The position numbers and the translations under genes are program-made. DNA of 64,000 bases from Erigeron canadensis (taxonomy: Eukaryota > Streptophyta > Magnoliopsida > Asterales > Asteraceae), in contig NC_057767.1 in the NCBI RefSeq assembly GCF_010389155.1, forward strand, positions 27,167,723 through 27,231,722. Reading direction: 5' to 3'. Below, in pieces: positions 45,388-56,600 of the stretch (within the stretch, counting starts at the first letter, position 1; the number at the start of each line of letters is the position of its first letter). Below the pieces are notes generated by a model. That model ran no database searches, was not told where the DNA came from, and saw only the letters and a list, made by a program, of their open reading frames with translations.

Positions 45388-47746
45388 ATGAAGAAATTTT
45401 CTCAACAAATTTTGCTACTGAATCTTGTTTTCTTTAGTTTTATAGATGATACATATTCAAAGCCTAGCTGTCCTACGGTTGATAAATGTGGAAATGTTAT
45501 CATACCTTATCCCTTTTCAACTGTAGATGACTGCTACCTTGACGAGTCTTACTACATACAATGTGACAGTGTAACACAAATTCCCCGCCTAAACATATCT
45601 AACTCCACCATGTATCGAAACGGAGAGTTTGATAGTAGTGGTTATCTAGAAGTCTTTGAGATAAATCTTGACGGCCATCTAATAGTGGCTCTACCAGCTG
45701 CGTATGGTTGCCCTGCAGAGAATGGAAGTTTATTTTCCGAAGAGTACACAACAATATCAGTTAAAACATCTAATTTCCCCTTCTCAAGCACGCAAAACAA
45801 GTTCATCGGAGTCGGGTGTGGCATGGAAGCACATATATGGCTTGGAAAATCCTCAATGGATACAAGTTGCGTGACGAATTGTGACCACTACAATGATATT
45901 AAAAACGGGTCATGCGAAGGCTCTGGGTGTTGCATAGCATCATCTTTTCCTAAAGGCGAAACAACAGTTATCTATACAGCTAGTGATTACACGGTATCCA
46001 GTTATAGTAAATGTGGTCATGGTTTCATGGTAGACCCGACCAAATATAACTTCAACGTTGGGGATCTTAGCACTATGAGCAATGACATATCTTTCCCGGT
46101 GGTTCTTGAATGGTTTGCCGGCAATAGTTCTTGTAAAGACACAATATTGGACAATTCAACCTACTTGTGCATTGGGAAAAGTGTTTGCCAAGATGGAGAA
46201 AGGGAAAACGGTCACCCTGGGTATCGTTGCGTATGCTCTGATGGATATAGTGGAAACCCATACGTCAATGATGGATGTCAAGGTTTGTTTGACACTTTTA
46301 TTTTCATGCAAAAGCTATATATGTTGTTAATCGTCAATCAAATGTATTAAATTGTATAATATGTTATCTCATTTTCTTTATCAGATGTAAATGAGTGTGA
46401 ATCTCCAGAACTCAATAAGTGCCCGCGAGGATATAATTGTAAGAACACAGAAGGGAGTTATAATTGCGTTTGTCCAAAGGGATTTCATGGTGATGCAAAA
46501 AGTGGTGAAGCGTGTACGAATGGTGCATTTTTCACCAAAGGTAATGATAGGACAAAAAAAATTGTAAGTAAAAAAGACATTACTCAGTCTTGACCATTGT
46601 GGAGGACTGCAGGGCATTTGGCAGGGATTCAATTTTTTTTGGCAAAAACTGAAACATTTTAGCTGTTGCAGGTAAAGTTATGACAACAATTTTTGGTGTT
46701 GCGGTAGCAACTATAGTCATGGGTTTGACATATTGCGGAATAAAGAAGTGGAAAATAATCAAGGGTAGAGAGGACTTCTTCAAACAAAATGGTGGAATCA
46801 TGTTACAAAAAGCATTATTTTCAGGGAAAAATCGTGTCAACAATAATGCGATGATATTCACCAATGAAGAACTGAAGAAGGCCACCGACAACTTCAGCGA
46901 GACCAACATTATAGGCCAAGGTGGCTATGGTGTTGTTTACAAAGGAATCTTAGCAAACAAGATGACTATAGCCATCAAGAAGTCTAAGTTAATTGATCAA
47001 AGTCAAATTAATCAGTTCGTGAATGAGGTGATCATTCTATCAAAAATCAATCATCCAAACATTGTAAAACTCATTGGTTGTTGCTTAGAGACACACGTTC
47101 CGTTGCTTGTCTACGAGTATATAACCAATAACACCTTATTCCACCACATACACAACGAAGCGATGATGAGCTTTGAAACACGATTAAAGATAGCCACAGA
47201 AACTGCTCAAGCTCTTTCTTATATGCACTCGGCAACAAAAATTATCCATAGAGATGTCAAGCCCTCAAACATACTACTAAATGATGAATTCTCTGCCAAA
47301 GTTTCGGATTTTGGAATTTCAAGATTTGTCCCTCTTGGTCAAAGCCATCTATCAACATATGTAGAAGAACTATAGGCTAGTGGATCTGAGTACTTTTGTA
47401 CGGGCAACTGAATGAGAGGAGTGATGTTTATAGTTTTGGAGTTGTTCTTGTAGAGCTACTTACTGGAACAAAAATTCATTCCTTAGAGATTTCATTAAAT
47501 ATATATAGGGGAGCTGCAGCATATCTTACTTCGTTGTTGGAAAGAAACACATTGTTTAAAGTTCTTGATAAACAGCTTAAGAGTGAGGTATATGCTGAGG
47601 TGGTAAAAGGTGTTGCTAAAATAGCAATTAACTGCCTTGATCTTGAAGGGAAGAACAGGCCTACAATGAAAGAAGTAGTAACTGAGCTGGAGCACCTAAG
47701 ATCTGTGTTGTCATCTATTGGCACCAAAGGCCATATACCACATTGA
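45388..47746 (+). pseudogene. WAK4: WAK-like receptor kinase, frameshifted only by four clustered 1-nt deletions
   Basis: Exon 1 45388-46282, exon 2 46385-46540, exon 3 46672-47746. Adding the four missing bases gives 710 codons. Signal peptide about 1-25 (MKKFSQQILLLNLVFFSF), GUB_WAK domain about 29-250 (KCGNVIIPYPFSTVDDCYLD), EGF-like CQDGERENGHPGYRCVC, EGF_CA DVNECESPELNKC about 298-343, membrane span about 354-372 (IFGVAVATIVMGLTYC), then the kinase: GQGGYG about 432, AIKK, HRDVKPSN about 543, DFG about 563. Between 47366 and 47410 the sequence lacks one base each at GAAGGAAC, CTATGTGG, GATCCTGAG and CAAACTG relative to WAK3; everything else is open. Either recent decay or sequencing error. 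These receptors sit in the plasma membrane and bind pectin or related wall ligands; the role of this copy is inferred from family only. Confidence 0.85.
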
Positions 47747-47769
47747 TTTATTTTTTTGAAATGAAATAT

Positions 47770-48051
47770 TGGATTATCACCTATGAATGTAATTAACTAT
47801 GACAAAATGTCTATATTATGTAAACATCTTGTAAAATGTCTATGTCATGTAATGAACTTCCAAATCTCGATTATTTGATGTACTAGACGAATCACAAATT
47901 TACACGTGACAGATTATATGGTTGCCACATGTACCCGGATACAGCCAATAACAATATTTAAAAGTTCATTACATTACATAGACATTTTACAAGATCTTTA
48001 CATAACATAGACATTTTGTCATAGTTAATTACATCCGTAGGTAATAACCAC
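47770..48051. mobile_element. MULE-type foldback MITE, 282 bp, 9-bp target duplication
   Basis: Long arms: the left begins TGGATTATCACC and holds TAATTAACTATGACAAAATG; the right is the inverse (ending GGTAATAACCAC). Flanked by ATGAAATAT at 47761-47769 and 48052-48060. It lies just after the WAK4 stop. The arms share the ATGTCTAT-TATGTAAA style of the element at 32398, suggesting related families. Confidence 0.8.
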
Positions 48052-48060
48052 ATGAAATAT

Positions 48061-48433
48061 ATCCCATTCGTGGGATTGAACTTTATACTTTTCCACAAGG
48101 GTCTTTCTATTGTCAACGACCCTTTTATTTCTTAATGCCATCCTCAAAAAGGGAAACAGTTTCCCTATTTCAAAAATATTAAACCATTGATCCACAAGGT
48201 AAAACATTGATCTAGAATATCATTCCAGTACTCATTACTAAAACAGTGAAACCAATTAAATATTAAACCATTGGTCTTTAATCTATATAATCAAGAGTGG
48301 GAGAAGAAGGTAAATGTGAGATGTTCCTACTTATGTGATTTTCAAAGATTTGTGGCTTCCTTTAACAAAGGTTCCCCCCTAAACCGCTATATAAAGATAT
48401 TTACTCTTTCCGAAAGATGGCTGAACCCGTACA
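48061..48433. repeat. Decayed WAK 3' flank and unassigned sequence
   Basis: 48080-48200 is a diverged form of the conserved WAK 3' flank (ATGCCATCCTCAAAAAGGG against ATGACACTCCTCAAAAAGGG). No gene seen. Confidence 0.5.
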
Positions 48434-48520
48434 CACTACAAGAAAATTGTTGTTTAGAGACAAATTTAGCGACTCACAATTGAAAGTCGCTATTTTGTTA
48501 CGTGATTTTCAAAAATTGTT
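48434..48520. mobile_element. CACTA (En/Spm-type) terminus fragment
   Basis: CACTACAAGAAAATTGTTG at 48434 is the standard plant CACTA terminal repeat. Subterminal inverted GCGACTC...GAGTCGC-like motifs (TTAGCGACTC, AAAGTCGCTA) follow. No opposite end was found, so it is a fragment. Confidence 0.55.
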
Positions 48521-49622
<1,102 letters not shown>

Positions 49623-49704
49623 CTGTAAAAAAAAATTCGCAATCAAGAAACCAAAAGTCGAATAAAGGGAATAATTCAAATTCTATTTTGTGCACACCAA
49701 CAAT

Positions 49705-49840
49705 TGTTACATATCAAAATATAGTTTAGCTATAAGTGTAATAAATGATATAGGAGCGGCTGAAAGTGTCAAGGTAGGAAAGAAGTGTGTGAGTCGGTTG
49801 TTGTATGCGATATATACTGATACATATGTGAAGAAATACT
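49705..49840 (+). repeat. Left LTR (3' part missing)
   Basis: 136 bp shared with 52721-52856; divergence begins right after GAAATACT. Confidence 0.75.
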
Positions 49841-49996
49841 GTAATCTTTTTCAAGATTGGTTCCAACGGGTTCCTTCAGATTCTTGAAGGATTTAGTGAC
49901 TTTTATGGTGTCTATCTTTTTATCTGTGGGTTAGAACCTGAAATTAAGGATATATTTGATGATTGGCATCAATATAGTTGCAATAGGGTTGAAGAT

Positions 49997-50494
49997 GTGA
50001 TTTCATTGGCTTTAAAAATTGATTTTAATGGCTTGCAAGATTCTTTCTCTCCATTTGATTCTAGTTCTTCTTTTTATAACAAAGATTTGGTGTTTGATGT
50101 TAATATTACTCTTGAGGAATTGATGAAAAATAATGAGTTTTTTAGGAATGGGATGATTCAAGAAAACATTATAGATAAGGTAATTGATGATACAGATTTA
50201 GAAAAGAATGAACAGAGGACTGTTGTTGAAGATTTAATTGATAAATCGGAAAATATAAATAATGCACCTAAGGTGTTTGATGAAATGCCTGAGCCAATTA
50301 GGGATGAAACTCAAGCTCAATTTAGTGATATCTATATTTGTGAGAGTATTTTAAGTGAACGTCCTACACAGAAAATTGCAATTCATAAGGCTACAGATGC
50401 GATTGTTGAGATGGATAATAGTAAGATTTTTGTTTTTAGCCAGTTTAAGGATGAGTTGGGCAGTTTAAGTTTAGATGTGTTAGTCAAGAATAGT
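49997..50494 (+). pseudogene. Gag-related open frame of the 49.7 kb LTR element
   Basis: An open frame of about 165 codons, reading on from the gag-like LFICGLEPEIKD segment upstream in the same frame (that segment resembles the FISGL-KPEI motif of retrotransposon gag). It is acidic and Asp/Glu/Asn-rich, with no zinc knuckle. The frame is cut by a poly(A) retroelement at 50495, and the following codons resume after it. No promoter of its own. Function beyond a decayed gag tail is unknown. Confidence 0.45.
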
Positions 50495-50685
50495 GTTGAC
50501 TATTGATCGTCGTGCCTTCGGGCGGATTAGTAGGGGGTTTTCCCCCATCGGGTATTTGAAATAGACATTTCTACTTCGAGGGAGCTCTCTAATGCGGACC
50601 CGATTAAGACAACGTATGTTAGACCTCCCGCTGTCAAATCGCGACACGAAGTTTTCAAGCGAAATTCACCTTTCAAAAAAAAAAA
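50495..50685 (+). mobile_element. Poly(A)-tailed retroelement (SINE or truncated LINE), 191 bp
   Basis: Flanked by 12-bp near-identical duplications GTCAAGAATAGT (50483-50494) and GTCGAGAATAGT (50686-50697) and ending in a run of 11 A. It is GC-richer than its host. No clear Pol III boxes, so a 5'-truncated LINE tail is equally possible. Nested in the LTR element. Confidence 0.75.
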
Positions 50686-50697
50686 GTCGAGAATAGT

Positions 50698-51344
50698 CTT
50701 GGTGAGGTTTTGGCATTAGGGAAATGGTTATGCAAAAATTTGGTTGGAAACCAGGTTGGATGTGTCTTACGAGAAATGGTAATGGGGTGCACACGAGTTT
50801 TATGTGGAGTTCTGCTATGAGGTCTTGTATTAATGGGGTTGATTGTTTGTCTATGAGTTTGGAGAGTAAAGATATTGTGAAAGCATTGGTTTTTGATAAG
50901 AGTTGTTGGTGTTTGTTTCAAAAATCTGTTTTGAATCAAAGGCCATGGATGAATGAAATGCATATAGATTCATATGGACGTGTTGTGGATAAGAAGAATG
51001 GAGATAATGTTAGTTTTGGGCAGATTGATTACCTAAAAATGATGGGCTTTTATGGAGATGTGTATGTCAAGTTGGCTGAATCTTCTCTTATTGAAACTTT
51101 TGGTTGGAAACCGGGGTGGCTACCTTGTTTAAATATTTTAGTAGTCAATGAATTAGAAACTGTTAGGGGTATAGAGGAAGTCGGTAATTTTTATTCTACT
51201 ATTAAAAGTATGGGATTGTTGAGTAAATATGAGATGGTGAAAAAGGTGTTTGTTTTTAGTGAAGAAGAGTTTGATCAGGCTTCTTTGATGGCCGAAGAAA
51301 AAAAAAGGAATATCTTCTTGGAATGCTCTGATTCTCGGACTTAA
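50698..51344 (+). pseudogene. Unrecognised broken frame inside the LTR element
   Basis: An open frame of about 206 codons from 50724 to a stop at 51344. It holds a repeated FGWKPGW motif (residues about 6-12 and 129-135), is Trp/Met/Cys-rich in the first half and acidic later (EEEFDQASLMAEEKKR). No domain recognised. Possibly host-derived like the following segment; it may join the next frame through frameshifts. Confidence 0.4.
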
Positions 51345-51429
51345 CAAGAAGTTATTTTCGACAAAAAATGTGAAGTTATTTCATCAGGATTTGACAAAGA
51401 AGAACTATTCAGCAATCTTTGAAAAGATT

Positions 51430-52226
51430 GTGACGTTTGAGATCGAACGGGTTGATCAAGAAGAGAACAGCATTGGGATCCTATGTTCCATACGACCTGC
51501 TGAGATAAAGATTTTGAAACAAGTTGGATTTGGATCAGTTGGAGAGATTGAGTGGAAGTTTTCCAAGTTGTTGATGAACCAATTTTTGGACCTGGTTATC
51601 TTGTTGGGGCTGTTTATGTTACACGAGACCTTGTATCTAGTGTTGGGATTTTGGAAGATCATTGTCAAAGGAATCACAGTAAAAGGTGTCTCGATTTGCT
51701 TCTTCGTGTAAAGCCAAGTGGGAATCGTCTTTGGCCTTTAGTTGTTGAAGGTTTACATTTAGATTCATCGAAATTGCTTCCTAACTTGTCTTGGAAAAAT
51801 GACATCAGTTCCAAGAGTGTTGCTTTTGTTCCTCGGGGTGAGGCCATGGTAGTGGATCCAGGTTGTCCTGAATTCAATACAGAACATATGCTTTGTGAGT
51901 ATCTCAAGAACATGAGATATAGAGGGTATACCATCTTAAAAGCCATAGAAGCAGGTTCCAAAACTTTGTTGGACATTGTGGCATCTACATATCTCGATGT
52001 TGATAGTGCTCTTTTGGGTTGTGCTGCATCTAAGTCAACCTTGAAGGTGCGTTTCATCTCCAGACGGATGTGGGCATACTTAAGAAATTCCGTCTGCCAA
52101 AATGATACCAACAAAAGAACTGCTATGCTGATTGGTGCAGTCTTAGAGAAAAAAGAACATGATGTTTTGATAACACAAACATGGTCAATGGACCTTTCTA
52201 AACATGCAAGGCTTGGGAGAAAATAG
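51430..52226 (+). pseudogene. Captured fragment resembling a plant metallo-beta-lactamase-fold protein
   Basis: Two overlapping frames (51370-51711 and 51552-52226) appear to be one frame broken by indels. Recognisable pieces are VGEIEWKFSK, LLLRVKPSGNRLWPLVVEG, VAFVPRGEAMVVDPGCPEFN, then HMLCEYLKNM, ILKAIEAGSKTLLDIVAST and VDSALLGCAAS. These resemble the N-terminal region, the VDPGC strand and the C-terminal helix of plant LACTB2-like hydrolases. The central part with the HxHxDH zinc motif is absent between VDPGC and HMLC, so no catalytic product is possible. Exon-like blocks are joined without visible introns, suggesting capture through an RNA intermediate. The assignment rests on motif memory, not a search. 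Confidence 0.55.
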
Positions 52227-52234
52227 ACAAAATT

Positions 52235-52693
52235 TTGTCAGCTATGATGAAGGAATTTAAACTGGTTACATTTGAGAAGAAATTGTTGATAGAAGAAGCA
52301 AAGATGTCAACGAGTAAGAGACAACGAACTGCTATAGAATCGGAAAAGTCAAGGTTGGGGCAACTTTCTGAACAATTATGGCCTCCTAAAGATAAACTCT
52401 CATCTCATTCTCCTATAGCAAATGAGAATACAAAACTGGTGTCGACTTCCACTACCGCGAGATTTCAGAATCCAAGGGGGGCATTTGTTCCGTTGGTAAA
52501 GTCAGCACAAGATATATTTGAGCGACTTCAAATATCGACGAAGTTCATGATGACTTGGGCTTCTCTTACATCAGGAAGTAATAAAGCCGTGATGGAGGCT
52601 TTCATCTCATTCTTGTATATGTGGCTTTTGGAATTGGATGCGCTTTCTCGATGCTGGTTATGGAAGCTGGGTATGAGACAGCCAAATTTTTAG
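52235..52693 (+). pseudogene. Unrecognised 152-codon frame near the 3' end of the LTR element
   Basis: Lys/Glu/Ser-rich first half (FEKKLLIEEAKMSTSKRQRT, SEQLWPPKDK), then a more hydrophobic end. No domain recognised. It ends 27 bp before the right-hand LTR signals. It may be captured host sequence or decayed element coding. Confidence 0.35.
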
Positions 52694-52720
52694 GGCAAAA
52701 ATTCTATAAGGGGAGAGTAT

Positions 52721-52919
52721 TGTTACATATCAAAATATAGTTTAGCTATAAGTGTAATAAATGATATAGGAGGGGCTGAAAGTGTCAAGATAGGAAAGAA
52801 ATGTGTGAGTCGGTTGTTGTATACGATATATACCGATACATATGTGAAGAAATACTCAGACATGATTTGATACAAAACTTCTTCTCTAAATTATCTCTTC
52901 TGTGATTTCCACTCTATCA
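52721..52919 (+). repeat. Right LTR of the 49.7 kb element
   Basis: TGTTACAT...CTCTATCA, following the purine tract. The first 136 bp match the left LTR; the last 63 bp have no partner. Ends just before ACAAT, the matching target duplication. Confidence 0.65.
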
Positions 52920-52924
52920 ACAAT

Positions 52925-53503
52925 CTTCATGTTATTGCCATTTGTAACATGCCACTTTGACGGTATTGTAAAGCTCGGGATTTTCTCAGCCTACATATTG
53001 GAGAGTACTCTAACTCGTTCAGTGGCAAAGGCGATTTGGCTAAAATCAACTCAAACATTGTTCAGCGGGTCAAACTCGGTCAAAATTAGTCAAACGTTTT
53101 ATTATTTTAAAGGATCTAAGTATTACAAGGATTATGTTTGTGTTTCTAAACAATTATATCTATGTTTTAGTCTATTTCTATGCATATAATTTCAAAACGG
53201 TTAGAATATGAGCACATAAACATATAACAATTCACGAGTACGCAACAGAAAGAAACGTATATGCAATACTACTATTGAACAAAGAGAGAATCGAAACGTA
53301 TATCTTTGTGTAAAACTTCTAATATTATTAATAAGATTATTATTATTATTTAGGGGTTAAAGTAAACCCCTCTACGATCGCACACTAGACACCTTTATAC
53401 CGTATGTTAGTACTCTGATCACGAACTCACAAACCCGTTGTGTATCTCCTTTATTTCGAAACCCCTTAGAACCGAATACTATTTGTTGCTATGAAACAAA
53501 ATA
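52925..53503. other. Intergenic, no supported gene
   Basis: Contains TTGACC/GGTCAA-type motifs (CAGCGGGTCAAACTCGGTCAAA) and an ATT-rich run near 53326-53350. Together with 58765-59350, which would adjoin it before the copia insertion, it may be an older LTR (AACACCTCCTCTTTAATTAA and ATTTCCGGACATGCA look retroelement-derived), but the ends are unclear. Confidence 0.4.
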
Positions 53504-53508
53504 TATTG

Positions 53509-53689
53509 TATTATGAATAAATATTAGATGGATGTCCATATATGGTAACTAGATATTTGTATTGTATTGCGAGATTTGTTTCTTGGAGAAGACTCTTATA
53601 TGTATCTATATAAACATTGTATTGGTAATGTTAATGAATGAAATTCTCCCTTGTTTTCTTTATTGTTCTGTTTCTTTAGTTTTACGACA
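53509..53689 (+). repeat. 5' LTR, 181 bp
   Basis: Begins TATTATGAATAAAT and ends TTTTACGACA; contains a TATA-like CTATATAAAC at about 53607-53616 and a possible polyadenylation area at the end. Confidence 0.88.
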
Positions 53690-56600
53690 CGTTATCAGCA
53701 CGAGTCTCTAACCATAATTTTTTTTTTATATAGTTTGGTCTACAAAATTTCTTTTGATTAAACTACCATTCAGAAGAAAAAAATTTTTCCGTGAAGGTAC
53801 AGTTTAATTTATTATATACCTTTATTCAATAATCAACATTGTTTATAAGATCTTCGATTTTTTTTATTAATTATTTTGTTTTACCGATCGATTTGAGTTT
53901 ACCAAATAAACTATTTGATTTTAATACCATTTAAATTCATATATGGTTCAACTAATTTCTATAGAATTTGAATTCCGCGGAAATGAGCATGGTTTTTTCT
54001 AAGTTGGGAGAATTAATGCTTAATAATGTATACAAAAAATTTTATTTTTTTGAAGACCGCATGTCGTTTGTTCACTGATAGTCATCTAGTGACATAAATT
54101 ATCATCATCCGTTAAAGTAATATACTCTCCGAATTAACGGATTGCTTAGATGAGCATTAAGCAACATATACATAAGGGAACTAAGGATACTACGCCATGG
54201 TCATAGATGTAGTTTCTAGTTTGTTTGGAGTAGTTTGTTTCGTTTTTCTGCAAGGTTTGTATTGTTTCGTTCTTGGCGACGGAGTTCCAAGATCCGGTGG
54301 AGAGCAGATGACTTTAATAGAAAATATTCGGATACGCTTCAGGTAAAACATTCCACTTATATCTCATACCTGTTTGATTTATCAGGAAAAATAATAGTAA
54401 TCGGATATGCGTGCACATTGAATCAGTTTGAATATTGACATATGTATATTCGATCGACTATTTGTTGAATATTCACGGCCTTAAATTTATTATAGCGCAT
54501 TATATTTATCTAGCTACTTGTATTACAAAGTATATAGTAAAATTAACAATATATATGTATGGTACTTTGATATATTTAATTTATATTTTATATTGTGATT
54601 AATTAAGAGTTTTTGGCTCTGACGATCTTGAGTTACAATAAACATAAGGTAAGTAAATTTTGGATAAAATTACGAAACTTTTAATTATCATCGGTCCAGT
54701 GGTAAATTATTAGGTTATTAATTGATTGTTCCATGTGTGCTTATTTGATGTATTATGCTGCAAACTAATAGTCCTATGTATGTATGTTTTCAACGAAGTT
54801 ATTTGCATAAGGGTTTCCAGTAAATCAAACATATATAGATGATAGATGCACGTTTTATACAAAGTTTTTGTTAGATCACTATGTTTGACATTTTTACCAA
54901 TCTAGCGAGTTTAAGAAAACAAATGTATACATGCATCTTACTTAACTCATTAATAAATGTATACATGTATCGATTTTATGAAGATATTTTTACTTTCTTC
55001 GAAATCTACCCTTAAAAATGATCATGGTTGAGTTTAATTACTATATTTTCTAGCTCGATGTGATTTGGTTTAACTGATAAACGATTGTGAGGTGAGTTTG
55101 GATTTAAAAAGAAAAAAAAATGGGATTAAAAGTTCATACGGACATGAATAGAGTAGAATGCTACGGTAGTTGTGATATCTTATCTATATTGGTCACAACT
55201 CTTTCAATATTGTTGGCTTTATAACCAAAGTATTCATTATATCTAAAGAAACCGTCCATAGATCATGTTTAGCGTGATTTAATATTGTTAGAAAGCTCAT
55301 TAAATGGTTACGAAAACTATTAAGGATTGTAGCGGATAAATAGTTATGTGCTTACATGGGGATGTGGATTTTTCCTTAAACAGTCAGTTATAAATTTAAC
55401 TTTTATGTTATAAACAAAATAAAAATATAGGTTGTTGGATATGGTGATCATACTATAGCTTTATTTCATATAACATGACTGTGACTTTATACACCGTGAC
55501 TGTATGGCTTATACACCATTAAAAATGAATTTTTTTTGGTGCTTTAAATGATAGCAATTAAGTAAAGTTCGATGTATCATGCTTCGTTAATTAATTGATC
55601 AATGATAAAGTTGTGCAACTTCATGATATGTTATATATCGAATGATATTGATTATAAATTTGATCATGTTCTCATAGAGAAAATATGTGTACTTGATATA
55701 ACTAAATTGTATGCTTACTTTATATGGCTTAATTGGAGGCAAATGCGTTGCTGTTTAAAGGCTCTAGATGAGCTACTATAGATTTGTCATTAAAAAAAAC
55801 ACATATTTAAAAGTGTTTAGGCACTGACTATTTGGTGTTGTGATTGAAATCAAAGCACATATTTATACCCATATATTATATTTTTATAGACCTTGATTAT
55901 TGCATTAGTGACATTATTAAGGTGATAAGACGAGATGTCATTCATTGTGAAAAGATGAATAGTAATGACACTATGCAAAAGTTAAAGGTGTCAATATATC
56001 GATACGCATTATGATCATGAATATGCAAATCACAAATCATGAATAACGGAAATGATATATGTGTATATCAAATATAATGAAGTTGCTAAGAATGACTGAT
56101 ACATGAAATACGAGAAAAATATATCTTGATTGACTATAATTGTTTTGACTTTTGCATGTATGTGTAAATTACGTGGTTATATATATGCTTATACAACACA
56201 TCTTTTAATGACATATACGTGCTTAGCAAATTTTGTTATTTTACCGTTATAAAACATTTTTCTTGTTTGATATTGCTTGAGACTAATATCGATTTGAAGG
56301 AGAATTAAAGTTTCCCAGTGCCGATGTACAATATTCTCGAATGTGATTTAAAATGTCAAGTGCAATTGAAGCACATATGGTCATAAACTAGATGTTTCTG
56401 AATCAAGATTTACTTAATTGATTAGCATGACCGGTTGGACCATCTCGGATCAATAATGATGTGCAAATTGAAGATAAACTAAGAGATTCTTCAGAATGAT
56501 TATGTATTTTGAGGTCATTTGCTCCATGGAAAGTATATGCCAAGTGCGATAAGGATTCAATCCTTTTATTATGATGAAACATATGCAAAGGAGATGTAGG

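Larger units (their letters stand above)
49705..52919 (+). mobile_element. Non-autonomous LTR element with gag remnant and captured host sequence
   Basis: Direct repeats of 136 bp at 49705-49840 and 52721-52856 (about 5 differences) start TGTTACATATC. A polypurine tract (AAGGGGAGAG, 52708-52717) lies just before the right copy. The right LTR appears to extend to CA at 52919, followed by ACAAT (52920-52924) matching ACAAT at 49700-49704, a 5-bp target duplication. The left LTR seems to have lost its last 60 bp and the primer site. Internal frames, all on the plus strand but broken: a gag-like segment (YLFICGLEPEIKDIFDDW, about 49900-49960), unassigned frames to 51340, a metallo-beta-lactamase-like stretch and an unassigned frame at 52235-52693. 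No protease, RT or integrase is seen. Confidence 0.72.
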
